Positions 33,220 to 44,950 of a stretch of 64,000 nt of DNA are shown here, piece after piece. This stretch comes from Psococerastis gibbosa (taxonomy: Eukaryota; Arthropoda; Insecta; Psocodea; Psocidae), in assembly GCA_963971405.1 (NCBI GenBank), contig OZ020487.1, forward strand, positions 7,537,344 through 7,601,343, written 5' to 3'. The position numbers and the translations under genes were made by a program. Under the pieces are notes generated by a model. The model ran no database searches and was not told where the DNA came from. It worked only from the letters and a program-made list of their open reading frames with translations. How positions within the stretch are numbered: the first letter of the stretch is position 1; the number at the start of each line of letters is the position of its first letter.

Positions 33220-33592
33220 TATTGTTGTACAACATTTAGGCCTATATAAAGTTTTTCTAAACGCTCTGATGAATTGATGCGCTACAGTGGCAAAGACCAA
33301 CGTGTAAGTAGGCCTAGGTCGATAAAAAATAGTAGCCACATCAATGAATCGGCAACAATATCAGCCTCAATGCGGTTGAGACTATAGTATTGAGTTGATT
33401 ATCTAAGCGGCTCAGCTTAGCCTACTTTCCCACCACTACTTTTTATATTACGAGTACTTGCTTCAATTATTATGTCTAAACTTTCATTTTCGTTGGTATT
33501 CCGACTGCTAAGTTCCTAGACATTATTTTCAATGTCGCCCGGAAGTAATGTGTTTAATGTCTGCTCATTTACTGGTCGTATTTGCCCAAAAA

Positions 33593-33665
33593 TGGGTTAA
33601 TTGTTAGAGTAGACCGTAAGGGCCAAAATTCGTTCATATGGAAAATAAAGGCAATTTTCTTTCAT
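33593..33665 (+). repeat. TTTC-ended retroelement tail, forward copy
   Basis: GGGTTAATTGTTAGAGTAGA, GGCCAAAATTCGTTCATATG and AAAATAAAGGCAATTTTC lead into the long pyrimidine tract. Confidence 0.75.
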
Positions 33666-33810
33666 TCTTTTCTTTCTTTTCTTTCTTCTTTTCGTTCTTC
33701 TCTTTCTTTTCCTGCTTTCGTTTCTTTCTTTGTTTTTCTTCTATATTTTCCTTCTTTATTTTCTTTCTTATCCTTCTTGTCTTTCTTATTTTCGTTCTTT
33801 CTTTAAAAAA
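33655..33810. repeat. Long (TTTC)n polypyrimidine tract
   Basis: About 150 bp of almost pure T/C on the + strand. It appears to be an expanded simple-repeat tail of the element ending at 33665. Confidence 0.85.
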
Positions 33811-34029
33811 TAGTCCTTGGTTTGATACCCGTATGCTGATTCTCAACTGTTGAAACCGAAATCTATTGTATGTTCGGTACCTGCATTGTTTGTATCGTAC
33901 CAATTAAAATAAATGAAATGCATAGAAATGCGTCTTTATTTTAGGCGAGTTTTAGGGTGACTCTTCCAGTTATAGCCTATTTTTGGTTTACATCACAATT
34001 AAACAACATATTATCCTGTTAAACTAACA

Positions 34030-34345
34030 GAAGAAGAAAAAGATGCACCTGCTGAGGGATTATTTTTATGCCCGGGTTACTTTCCTCAGATAAATGCGAA
34101 TCCCACGGTATGTGCTCTTTCCATGCTCTCTGGGCTATAACCTTTTATGTCGCAGGAGCTGCTATACCGAGGGGATCAAAAACACCTGCGTAAGTGGGAT
34201 TAGCGCCCGTTTCGTAAATGATACCACTTCAGGTACAGTGACACTATCCATATTTGAGCCCATCACGTCGGATGTGTTCCATCGAAGTCCACGAACCTAT
34301 GCTCGCTCATCAATATCGTCTGACACATTGCACCCCAGAAATTGA
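34030..34345 (-). pseudogene. BEL/Pao LTR-retrotransposon pol fragment
   Basis: Reverse strand encodes RGLRWNTSD, VPEVVSFTKRALIPLTQV, then after a frameshift DPLGIAAPAT, a stop, KVIAQRAWKEHIPWD. The order GLxWN..TKRxxLxxxxxxFDPLGxxxPxxxxAKxxxQxLW.....WD is characteristic of BEL/Pao polymerases just after the reverse transcriptase core. A frameshift and a stop show it is inactive. No LTRs were identified. Confidence 0.8.
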
Positions 34346-34442
34346 TGGCAGGCTGTCCTAAAGCCCCCAAAATTTCCTACTGCTGTGGTCAAACATGGCT
34401 ATCTACCTACAACCTAAAATACTTAAAATAGTGTTAAGACAA

Positions 34443-34522
34443 TGCTGGACACAGTGGGACTCAAACCCACGATCTATGCCTTTATGGGTGTGATCTGGCG
34501 CCCCAGACCTGAGCATCTAGGG
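34443..34522 (-). repeat. SINE-B-like, reverse copy
   Basis: GGACTCAAACCCACGATC is the complement of a B box in the GCATAGATCGTGGGTTTGAG context shared with 32906. The A box is poorly kept. Confidence 0.55.
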
Positions 34523-34689
34523 TGCGCTGTTGCTAATGACGATTGGGCTCTAGCAGCCCAACCTGCTGCTAAAGCGAGATTCGCAGAAGCAATAGAACTG
34601 GACTAGTACGACTGGGGGACCTATGTGCCCAAATTGTGGCCTGCGTCCCTTCTCCAAGTTCCTACATAGATGTCTTTGTCTTTGTCGGG

Positions 34690-34770
34690 GCAGGTAGTAT
34701 AGTACAGTAGTAACACGTTGTCCCAGAAAGCCATAGATTGACGGTTCGAGTTCCACGGTGTGTGCAATTT
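34690..34770 (+). repeat. tRNA-like fragment
   Basis: AGTATAGTACAGTAGT (A-box-like) and GGTTCGAGTTCC (B box) about 45 bases apart, probably a degenerate SINE head. The stem pairing needed for a tRNA was not convincing. Confidence 0.4.
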
Positions 34771-35259
34771 GTATTGTTGATTCTCTATGATCGAATATAA
34801 TGTCCTGAGGAGAATACATCAATGTAATGTTAATATTGTAATACATTAAATTATCCCTTTAACATTCCTTTGAGGCTATATCACCCCATTTAGCTCCTAA
34901 CTCCTTGAGATATTGCGGAATACTGGAGAAAGAATAAAATTGAGGTGAGTTTCCAGGATTAGTTCCCCAATTAGAGTTTGGCGGAGCTGATAGGCGATAA
35001 CAATCACTGTGTGTGTCGAAAGCGCTGGCCGAGTTGCGGCATCCCCTGCAGAACTAATTCATTTCCGCGGATCACTGCGCCCCTCTGGCCGAGTTAATAT
35101 AAAGAGCCTTGGGCGTCGCCAGCTATGTACAGGGAGGGGTAGTAACTGCTCCCCTTGCCCATTCAACCCTTAGATACGGATCACATGTGTCCCATGAAGG
35201 CATGGACAATATAATTACATAGGCCTACAAGACAGGAGTTAGCCTACATAATATAGCAG

Positions 35260-35850
35260 TAGAATCTGGGATGATAGGCCGTGGTCGTTCTGAAAGGGTA
35301 CTTCCAAAGAGATGAACAGATGAGATGTGTTGCTATCGTCACATTCTAAGAATACCTTGGCAAGCTCATGTTATCAATGAGGAGATTCTAACCAGAATAA
35401 GCGAAAGCGAACCTCTGGTTGCATGCATTATGTACAAGAAGAGCTCGCTGGATTGGACATTTGCTACGACACGAGAACTTCGTAAGCTGCTAGATGAAAC
35501 TATAGAAGGCGTCGACGGACCTGGGTGCCCGAGAAAAGAGTATCTGCAGCAAGTGATGGATGATGTAGGGGCCAATACATACATGGAGCTGAAGAGGGCG
35601 TGCCAGGATTGAGGGCATCGATGCCTCATGTTACTGCCAACCAGCCAGCCGGCTGTAACTTGAAGAGAGAGACTTTCAAATATATCGTCAACTCCTGGTG
35701 TCAACATCTTCCGTTGCTGCTGAGCCTCTGAGATACATTCATAGAAGTCTACGCAGTTCCACTGAAGATGTTGACCGCAGATGTTGACGAGACTTTTGGA
35801 AGTACGCTTTCAGAACGACCAAGGCCTATCACCTCGGATTCTACTGCTTT
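35260..35850. repeat. Inverted pair of Repeat-H pieces flanking a LINE fragment
   Basis: The left piece (about 35260-35312) has GCAGTAGAATC, GATAGGCCGTGGTCGTTCTG and TACTTCCAAAG. The right piece (about 35786-35850) is its reverse complement. GTCAACATCT-type sequence also occurs inside the right half. A LINE C-terminus occupies most of the interval. Confidence 0.7.
35313..35620 (+). pseudogene. LINE ORF2 C-terminus
   Basis: CCYRHILRIPWQAHVINEEI, LDWTFATTRELRKLL, GVDGPGCPRKEYLQQVMDDV and TYMELKRACQD follow the standard post-RT order YRRxLRIPW..NEEVL...GRxRKEYLxxVxxDxGxxTYxELKRxAxD. The frame is open to a stop just short of the usual end. Confidence 0.85.
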
Positions 35851-36404
35851 ATAATGGCATGTACAGTTTAAAAACGTTCTGATGGATCACAGTTGTCCCA
35901 AATTAGCATTATACCTAGTAAAAAAAGTAATTTACACTTGTGCATAGTTTTTAGTAGCCCATTAGAAAGGTATCTGTTACACAACCTCGCGTTTTCTCTA
36001 CTACAGACACTAATGACTAATGAAACACATGTGCCTAACTAAAAAGACCTAATGGGTCACCTGTGTCCCATGCGTTGGGGTAAAATAAAATTTGGCGAAA
36101 TCATTTCGACTAAGCCCCTTGGCTAGAAAAAAAGCCAAACGCTGACGTTAAAAAAAAAAAAATCCGTCGCAAATGATTGTTTTCACAAAATCGGAGTACC
36201 ACCGCTACGCGTTTTTTTTACAAACTCGATGTACTCAGGAAATAATATTAGCTAGAAATGCTCCTCTACATTTCGATACATGACACGTGGCACTCAATAA
36301 CAATAATTGCCCGCACAGTCCTTGAACTCTTAACTCGGGAATACCACACCAATCCTATTTAATAATATACAGTATATCAAATTCACTAAATCTGTGTGAT
36401 AAAT

Positions 36405-36630
36405 ATAAATAAATAAATAAATATTGACTTTTTTGTTGTTCTATTACTAAGCCAACCTAGCTGAGTTAGGACTATAAAGCCCTCTCTTACACTCAACTAG
36501 GAAGGCCCGGGACCGCCTGCTTTACATGCCCTCCGAAGCATGGCCAGAAAATGTAGGAAGTGTAGGACTCGAACCAACAACCTTTCGGGTGAAAGTCAGA
36601 GTCCGTACCACTACTCTACATGTCTTGACT
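36405..36630 (-). repeat. SINE-A, reverse copy (best preserved)
   Basis: (AAAT)n, TATTGACTT, CTATTACTAAGCCAACCTAG, GAAGGCCCGGGACCGCC, GGACTCGAACC (B box complement) and TACCACTACTCTACATGTC (A box complement). Confidence 0.88.
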
Positions 36631-38052
36631 CGGCACATTTCAATTATCAAAATGCTCAGAAAAGGTGCTTCTGCATTGTTGTTGGTAATTGGTCAGTTCT
36701 TGTATTTTTTTTTAATGGTTTCATCTTTTTCCTTGATTTCGCCACACTTATAATAATATTTAAAATGTACAACATAATATACCTACGTAATACCATAAAC
36801 AAAAAATAACAAGTCTCAAAGTCTCAAATTGCAGATAAGGTGTAACTGTGCTAGTGGGTTTCCCTCTGTAGATGGCAGCTCTTGCCGAAAGCGCTCAGGG
36901 TTATATACTAACACAAGTGGGTTTCTTAGACAAAGTTAATTTCTTAACGATTATTTGGGTTTTACTAATTCGGGTTGTTATAACAAGTTTTTCTAAAACT
37001 CTAAGTTTTTGTTATTTTTTGTTTATTAATATGAAATACCACGAAGTCACGAGTAATCTAATTATTTATGTACGTAATACCATATTAATGATCATATTTT
37101 AAATTCGTACAGAAACCACGATTGCACAAATGGAGGCTTCAATAATTTATTATTATAATGCATTGAAGGGAGCTTAAAATTAATATATTGTAGTTCCAAC
37201 AAACTTCCATAAAAAGTGTAATAATAATGCATAGGAGTCGGTCTTATAATGCCTTAGATGACAGTACAGTATGTGAGTATAATGCTGATGCTTCAATTTG
37301 GAAAAACATAGTGTATTGAATGAATTTAATTAAAAATTGCAGTAATAGGGTATTACAGACTATTTCTTTAGTAACGAAACAATAATATGGTATGACATAT
37401 ACATCAAACTTGTAGTACAGGTGATAGTCTTATATAAATGCCCTTATTAAAGAATGATACTATAGTTAATGCCACATCAAAGCACTTTTATTAAAGTTCC
37501 AAATTTCTCTAATGCGATATTTATTTTGGGAAAAATGTATCATAACCAATTCTCATACTTCAATACACATTATTTCTCTCCATGCATTCAATGTGAAGGA
37601 ATTGAATTCATTTCCATAAAACGATACAAAAAGCTTAGTGACCGTTGTAGTTATAAAGTTGCGCTCAACCCAACATAGATTTCGGTACGACCAATTGTAT
37701 GTCTATAACAGCAAAAACTACTCTTATAAAAACACCCATTTTCCCTCTCATACCTTTCAAATCATTAACATTTAACCTGATTATGCGCTAATATTTTTTA
37801 CTCGCCTAAACTCACCTATTAAATTACGTGGTACAATACCATTCATGGCGCAGCTTTCACTGTAAATAAAAAAAAACTTGCCATTGTCTTTATGTGGTAT
37901 AATAGAGGGCACGAAATGGTCGTTACAGTTCGACCGAAAGTCAATGTGTTGACGTAATTTATGCGAACGAAAGCGACGATTGCAATGTTATGACGGTCGG
38001 GAAAGTGAATTTTCTGTGTCCGTATTCTATTGTAGGGCAAGGGCAAGATTTA
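36631..38052. other. No gene seen
   Basis: AT-rich stretch without a recognised coding or mobile-element signature. Confidence 0.45.
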
Positions 38053-38322
38053 GGGTATATCGTCACCCTAAAGTCAAAAAGGCGTATCATCAAAAACAAA
38101 ATGTCCACATAATTGCGCAAAAGATTCTTTTACTCATAACAACCAGTCAGATACGCCTTCCTAATCGAAAATTTACGCCTTATTTTTCACGTATGATTTT
38201 TTTTTCGGCACATGCAAAGGTACAATAGAACTTACGACAACGTACGTCACTAAATCTGTTCATAACTCAATTTCTCCAAAATTTTGGTAACGCCCTTCTG
38301 ACTTTAGAGTGACGATATATCT
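38053..38322. mobile_element. Short terminal-inverted-repeat element (about 270 bp)
   Basis: The left end GATATATCGTCAC-like GGGTATATCGTCACCCTAAA with AGTCAAAAAGGCGT pairs with the right end ACGCCCTTCTGACTTTAGAG plus TGACGATATATC over about 32 bp. The interior is AT-rich and non-coding. The superfamily was not determined. Confidence 0.75.
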
Positions 38323-38426
38323 GTCTTACTTACTTAACGTGTCCGGGCCTAGCACACGTTGATCATTTTAATTTTCGTTTAATCTAAAGGTTAGTTTGAC
38401 ATATGAAAAATTTCACACAGAATTCA

Positions 38427-38462
38427 GTGGTCCCCCCCGACGAAAATCCTAGAATCGCTCCT
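38427..38462. repeat. Fused hAT-like ends
   Basis: A 36-bp stretch starts CAGTGGTCCCCCCCGACG and ends CCTAGAATCGCTCCTG. CAG...CTG boundaries suggest two hAT ends with the interior lost, or a single solo end. Confidence 0.35.
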
Positions 38463-39894
38463 GACAAACCCATCCTCATTCTAATCTAATAGTCATCTAG
38501 CTTAAATTCAAGCAGAAGACGACAGGTATAGACTATATGTTTATAGATGTCAGATCATGTGACAATTAAAGACATTAGACACGATGAAATTTGGGGTTTC
38601 ACTCTTGATGGCGAATACTACTCTCTTTTTTAGGCCCGGCCGGCCTAGAGAGAGTCCTCAACAAGGGTACCTATCAGAAACAGGCGCAGAAGATCAGGTA
38701 CTGGACCGATATCATCTCTTTACGACTTCCACAGCCGCTCAATATTCTTGTCTTTCGATAAACAAGTAAGGATGGAGATGTAACTCATTGTCATTGCCAA
38801 CCAGGGACGGATCCCATTTGACATTTGAAGGGGGGGGGGGGTAGTTGGCAGTCAAAATAGAAGAAATACAAGTACGTGTCGTATATAACAATTTAAAGTT
38901 GGACGGCATTTGATGAATAATATATATATAGCTTTTCCTCCTGTCCATTGCATTTCCTGTCCATAAGTAGGTTACAATTGTCTAGGGCAAGCAGGAACCC
39001 TATACACTATGTCACGTACACTTTAGTAGTTTTCCTCGCTTTGCCTATGTATTGTCATTGTGATGATAATGATGATTGTAGATTAAATGGCAGGCTATTT
39101 ATTTTAATTATTTGTTATTAATGCAGAAGTACGCGGACGGTACTATAAAACAATAATATATACATACTGGATACATATATAATAGTGATAATATCCGCAT
39201 ATTATAGTACTAGCCAGGAGCAAGAAAGAAAGACGCATAATAAAATCTTCAGTAATGTACATTACATAGGCACCATCACACAACATTATAGTAACAATGA
39301 AAATTTTTAAATACATTTTATTATTGCACTTTAGGGGGAAGTGACTTATCATTTATTGCAATTTAAGGTACTAGAACGATTACCGAGATAATCGAGAAAC
39401 ACAGTCTTTTCTGTGGAGGGCATTGCTTTGTCCTGCGGGTCCGCTAAATTTCAGTGCCTCGCTAAATAAATTATTCATTGTTATCATTCGATACGATCCA
39501 TTTAACATACTCAGCACGGCTTAAAATATTAAATGGGGCTACTATAACGCTGTCTTTTTCACTGTAGTCCATAGCTATTTATTTCATGTGTAAACTATTC
39601 TATCTGTTCTATTTTTAAATGTCCGTACACACCTCACAAGCAAAGATACTTCTCAGTAGCATATTCCAGTAGCATAAGCTAATAACTACACTAATTACCT
39701 ACTCTTTTATAACAATCCATCATCATGATACCCAGTGAAGAACAACAAAACGTGTGAAAAGCATTGCAGCAATCAAGTTGTATTATTGTTGTTTTGCTTT
39801 GTTATACTCCCCAGTTACAAAACGCCGGCTGTGTGAATCAGAGCGAGCCAGCTACCACAAAGTCAGACATCGCTGAGCTAAATGCTTAAATGAT
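38463..39894. other. No gene seen
   Basis: No recognised gene. A G run is present at about 38829-38840. Confidence 0.45.
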
Positions 39895-40078
39895 TTGGGG
39901 GGGGGGGGGGGGGGCTCAAAAAAAAAAAAACGTAATTTATTAATTCTTTATTTATTTTTTATTATTTTATTTATTTTTTATTATTTTATTTATTTATTTA
40001 TTATTTTTATTAAATTCTTCAATTTCCGGGGGGGGGGGGGTCCGGACCCCATAGGCCACCCCCTGGGCCCGGCCATGG
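39895..40078. mobile_element. Decayed G-tract element with GGCC-TG end
   Basis: An 18-base G run at about 39897, an ATTTATTT-rich interior, a second G run at about 40029, then GGTCCGGACCC and CCCGGCCATG. The right half resembles the hAT-like element at 40669, which also ends GGTCCGGACCC..ACGGCCATG. The left terminus is not recognisable. Confidence 0.5.
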
Positions 40079-40482
40079 GTAGGCTACTTGATAATATCCA
40101 TTTATAGAATTTCATAATATTCATCTCAATTATATCCATTTATAATGCAGTATTATAATAACACTGTAATACTACCTACAGTGAACTTATAGTGGTAAAT
40201 CTAGGCCTGATTGTTATTTAATAGTTCGTAACCTAATTTCTATGGGTCTTAATAGGGGTTCGTTATCTATAAAATTTATAAATTGCTACCAGCTTAGAGC
40301 ATTTGATGGTATCCACCACACGACTACTGCAATTCCATTGTATTGTCCAGCATTGAATAAGATTATCATCAGAATAACATTGTTATATTGGGTCTGTAGG
40401 GGCCTCTTTAAGGCCACGTTACCGAGAAGGCGTTGTCCTTTGCTGGTAGCCCATTTTTAACAAAGAATATGCACCTAAAACG

Positions 40483-40563
40483 ATGGGTTGATTGTAAGAG
40501 TGGGCCAAAGGGTTCAAAATTCGCCCATATGGAAAATAAAGACAGTTTTCTTTCTTTCTTTCT
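40483..40563 (+). repeat. TTTC-ended retroelement tail, forward copy
   Basis: GATGGGTTGATTGTAAGAGT, CAAAATTCGCCCATATGG, AAAATAAAGACAGTTTTC and (TTTC)n. Confidence 0.8.
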
Positions 40564-40589
40564 AAAATCACTTCTTCTGTTTTCTTTAA

Positions 40590-40955
40590 AAAAAAAATAT
40601 TATTCGCATGCAAACAATTCAATGAATGCATCCGAATAACCTCTTCAGTCGCCTCTGTAGGTAAAACCCAAGGCCGTGCCCAGGTTTTTGATTTCGGGGG
40701 GGGGGGGGTACCAACAATTTTTTAACGTAATTTATTAATGAATTAATGGATAAATTCTTCAAACCATACAGGTTTATATACAAAAATGTATTTCGGGGGG
40801 TCCGGACCCACCTGAGCACGGCCATGGTAAAACCTGTGTTGAGTTACGACAGGTCACCAATCACATGATGTGTACCTACATAGATCTACCTATGTAGATA
40901 CTCGCACAAGTACGAACAAGCTACCACTATGCCATCGAAGTCCATACTTACTTAC
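40590..40955 (-). repeat. SINE-C, reverse copy interrupted by a hAT-like MITE
   Basis: Left part: CATGCAAACAATTCAATGAA, CCTCTTCAGTCGCCTC. Right part: GTTGAGTTACGACAGG, ACTCGCACAAGTACG, GCTACCACTATGCCATCG. The two halves abut a 158-bp insert with duplicated target. Confidence 0.8.
40669..40826. mobile_element. hAT-like MITE (158 bp) with exact 8-bp target duplication
   Basis: The ends CAAGGCCGTGCCCAGG and CCTGAGCACGGCCATG are imperfect inverted repeats. The flanking 8-mer GTAAAACC occurs at 40661-40668 and 40827-40834. G runs lie just inside each end. It is inserted into a SINE-C copy. Confidence 0.9.
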
Positions 40956-41392
40956 ATACTTACTTACTGCCGATATTCTTTTCTCTGGTCTGTAGGCGCC
41001 TTCTGATTCCTTTCATCATAATGCAGCTGGCGAAGTTCTCGTGCCGTAGCAATTGTCCGAACCAGCGATCTCTTGTTGTACGTATCCCATCTCTCCTAGG
41101 CTATATAGAATACAACTCTAGGCGTCACCAGCTCGCAGGCGGTCATGCGCAAAAAAAAAACAAATTAAGCAGCCGTGACGCCATCAATGGCCGTGGTCCG
41201 TTTTTGAGCACTCCTGAGTCCTGAAATTGCCGTAGTGTCTTATTTATTTGACGTGCAACATATACTATAAATCCTCAAAACGACAATTTGGCGGGAAACA
41301 GCCATTCTGTCGGTAATAAGCAATGAGTCGTCCGACACCTATTCGTTCATTCATCAGTCATCACAATCCAATGCGCAGTGTCTTAGGCGCAT

Positions 41393-41775
41393 ATTCCACC
41401 GACCTGCTAGTGCTAAATACAAATACAGTGACGTGGTAACAGACATTCAAGACTTAGGCGGGGTTTCCACCGACCTCGCATTGCAGAATGCAAATGACAT
41501 TGACGGAAATGTTTGCTTTACTCTATGCCATAGTTAAAATTGATCAATGATCATAGAGTAAAATCACAAACTAAAATTAAAAAATGGCTTCATGGGATAT
41601 GTTAAGTGCAAACATTTTAATAGATTTCTATAAAAAGAAAAATTCAAATTTCTGTCAATGCCATTTGGATTCTGCAATGCGAGGTCGGTGGAAACCCCGC
41701 CTAAGTCTTGAATGTCTGCTACCACGTCACCGTATTTGTATTTAGCACTAGCAGGTTGGTGGAATATGCGCCTTA
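41393..41775. mobile_element. Composite foldback Harbinger-like element, copy D
   Basis: TTA-GGCGCATATTCCACCGACC and its complement ending GGAATATGCGCC-TTA, with direct TTA on both sides. The same inner element as copies C and G begins at the palindrome centre (TTAGGCGGGGTTTCCACCGA). Confidence 0.88.
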
Positions 41776-41825
41776 TACATATCTTATATTTGACGTGCGA
41801 CATTTCACCATATACTAGTGTAAAT

Positions 41826-41968
41826 AGCAGACCCAGAATATTTCGGGGGGGGAAGAAAATTGTCTTTATTTTCGCTCATATGGAAAATAAAGGCAATTTT
41901 CTTTCTTTCTTTATACTATAGGATCCCTGCCCCCCCCCCTCCAAAAACATTCTGGGTCTGCTATTTGC
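41826..41968. mobile_element. Inverted-repeat element around two opposed TTTC tails
   Basis: AGCAGACCCAGAATATTTCG plus a G run on the left; a C run plus CATTCTGGGTCTGCTATT on the right. The interior is a reverse and a forward copy of the TTTC-ended retroelement tail placed head to head (41852-41876, 41877-41915), so it is itself palindromic. Confidence 0.7.
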
Positions 41969-43054
41969 ATTATAGCGAAAATCTGGAAATTGCCTACTTT
42001 TTTTTAAGCAGTAGCCAAGAATCAATAAGCCAATAAACCGGAACACTTTTCCAAGGATTGGAACTCTTGATACATTAATACGTGTTGAAAATTTCAAAAT
42101 GTCGATTTGTCGATTTGGTGGGAAACCGGTATTCTATCTGTCATAAGCAATGGGCCGTCCGACACCTCTTCGTCCATTCATCCAATACGCGGTGTGCCCT
42201 TGGCAGTGAGCGATATTCGTGAAAGTGGACGTCTAGTGTTTATACCTTGCTGCGAACCTGTTTGCACAAGCCAAACCTATAACTAAATCATTATGAGACT
42301 TTCGTTTTCTAATTGATCCCCATCTTTAGCCGGTGGAGAGCGCAAATGTTTTTGTTTTGCCACGTACACATAAGAGTTTTTATTGAAGTTCTCAGTTAGC
42401 ACCGTACCGACAATGTTATTATGAATAACATATTTTAGTTTCTTGATAGGAACTTAAGCAAAGAATATACACAATATACACTATACAGTGCATCACAGCT
42501 TATATTATATACTGTAGGTATATATATATACACATTTCAGCCAGGCTGTGGTGGGCAACATCATGTCAAAAAGTACACCTAGCTTACAATATACATACAA
42601 TATCTGTTTGTACAAAATATATATATACAATACAGCATTAATGCAGTCGTCGGTAAGTTAATTAAAAATTAAAATACCATTTTCTTTGCTAGATATTCGG
42701 CATGACTTGGCCCTTGAGCTGAGCTTCCAAATCAATTGCAATGGGTACATCCATAGATTTAACATTGTATCAAATTTTTTTATACAAGTTAATTCCTAGA
42801 TCTCCATCACCTGAAACCTCGGGTGTTGGGAGATTCCATACAACTATACAAGCTCAGACAGTCTGAGTCAGACTCCACTTTTCCTGTAGTCCTCAAAGCT
42901 ACGATATGCAAATAATTAAAAATAAATACTTCATTCTTTTTCCGACCAGAACATGAACACACAAATCAATCTTGTGTTCTAAATTTCGAACCACAGTGAC
43001 GACTGTGAACTCTTACATAAGCTTTTTTTTTTTTAAGTATCACATTATTTTCAC
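41969..43054. other. No gene seen
   Basis: AT-rich. The segment 42087-42200 resembles 41271-41390, a short dispersed duplication. No gene recognised. Confidence 0.4.
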
Positions 43055-43145
43055 TTTGACTGGACGCCATCTTGAAATCGTTGATTTGTCGTAAGAAGTG
43101 TTGATTACCATTATTGTAGGTAATAATAAAAATACGGGCTTTCCG
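43055..43145 (-). repeat. Repeat-Y fragment, reverse copy
   Basis: CCATCTTGAAATCGTTGATT, TGTCGTAA and TTACCATTA repeat the 14.5-14.6 kb portion in reverse. Confidence 0.6.
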
Positions 43146-43659
43146 TCAAATTTTATAATAAATTATTATTAAAATACAATATACTGGTACGCAAACCCAA
43201 AACCAGAAAGAAAGTCAAATATAGGCATATCATAGGCCTAATGCCTTTGACGTCAACTATTCTTTTGTTACATTCTGTGAGAAAAGCTTTTGTTTAAAAT
43301 TAGTCATCAATGACTCTCACTCGATTTTTTTTATAAAATCTTGTTCATGGCGCCAGGCCAACGCATTATTTCCCATTTGTAATAGACAAGTCATTTGAGA
43401 ACAAGCTCTCAGGCTAGGCGGGGGGCTGGTCCACAATTTTGATTTTTGAATACCATTTTTACATCATAATACTGGCTGCTTTTCTGCAAGGGCTGCTTTT
43501 ATACTGAACAATTTCCGAACACTCATAAAAAAGTGAAAACCAAAAAAGTGATTTACCCAATAACCCCAGTCAAGCCTGCGCTTAGGGCCCCCACTAGCCA
43601 AAGGCCTCCACGTTTGAAATGTACCAATAGACAAATGTCTAAGAACATTAACATTAACC

Positions 43660-43995
43660 ATGAGACCTAGGGCTCACTGCTCAGGGCCCCCACAAAAAAA
43701 AAAAAAAAAACAGTTAAAAATACACAATAGATGCAAGCAAAAAAATAATTTCATCGAAACTTTCTAAACGAAAAAAAAAACAATAAAATTAAAACTATAA
43801 GAGCGTTTGAAATTGGCCGGAAGAAGTGGCACTAATTTTATGCTTTTGTGCTGTTCTGTAGACAAAAAAATCTTCAAATGAAAGTTGGACGGATAGTCAA
43901 CTAACTACAATAATACGGTTAGGCAACCAACTATATTTTTCTCTTTTTTATGAAAAATTGTAGGTAACCCCCACAAGGGTTAATCCGGCACTGTC
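43660..43995. mobile_element. hAT right end, partial element
   Basis: GGGTTAATCCGGCACTG at 43979-43995 matches the CAGTGCCGGATTAA end of the 27742 element. GGGCCCCCAC near 43680 may belong to it, but the left terminus was not found. Confidence 0.4.
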
Positions 43996-44950
43996 TAAGA
44001 ATTATCTATTTCGCAACGATATTTGAAATTTTCCTCCGTGGGAGGCCCCCCACATTACGCTACGGTAATTTTGAACTTGGTTTTCTGTGTGGTCACACAA
44101 CATCTACAAGGCGCAAAAATACAACAAAAGGCCTTCTCAAAAAAAATAGGTCGAGGTTGTCCCTTTTGCTTGTTATAACAAATGTACACCTGCGTTGCGT
44201 AATAGTCGTAAAAGTTTCGCTTTCAAAGGATCAAAATATTTAAAGGCCACCCCTAAGAGGGGGTCCAAGGGTTAGCAAAAAGTATCGCAAAAAAGGTTCC
44301 ACCTCGTTAGTAACCCGCTTTATTTGGGTAAACACATTCTGCCTGATAAGTTGAACATGTACAGATAGGGGGGGCCATAAAATTGGGGGAAAAACATTTT
44401 ACAAGGCTACATGCTTCAGATAGGGGGTACCTCAGGTACCTGACTTTTTCCCTAATTCATACTCCATCTATCGCACTTTGTGGCCTATTGTATATTAGCA
44501 TCTATATCCGTAAGACCCATACTCCTATGTACTAAACTCACTTCCCACCTCTCTGTACTACCCTAACTAATTCCACTGTACTATATTCTATAGTTTTGTA
44601 TTTTGCCCTAATAAAAACATTTATTCGAAGGACGCGAAGAGCTTCCCGTGGCTGGAGACCGTTATCAATATGGCTGCTAGTGCACAAGATAAGTACGCAA
44701 TTTCGCTGGGAAAATAGCCTACACAAGCTAAGTACAGGGTTTTTGACCGGGTTCAGTTATCCGTTCTGCTATGCAGCAATGTAATGTGTAAGACTTCGAT
44801 ATTTTTTGCGTTGGCTTATGGTTAGCGAGTGCCTCGTAAGGCATGTTATGGCTCCCACCGCTCCTATTAATATATTTCTATGGCGAAGAGGAGCAGGTAT
44901 ATCCCATACTCCTCTACCCTTGCTAGAGGAAAACACTAGGCGTCATTTAA
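43996..44950. other. No gene seen
   Basis: No recognised gene or element. Confidence 0.4.

Noticed and set aside
33582-33903. Lys/Glu- or Phe/Ser-rich frames over the pyrimidine tract
   Set aside because: They are translations of a (TTTC)n simple repeat.
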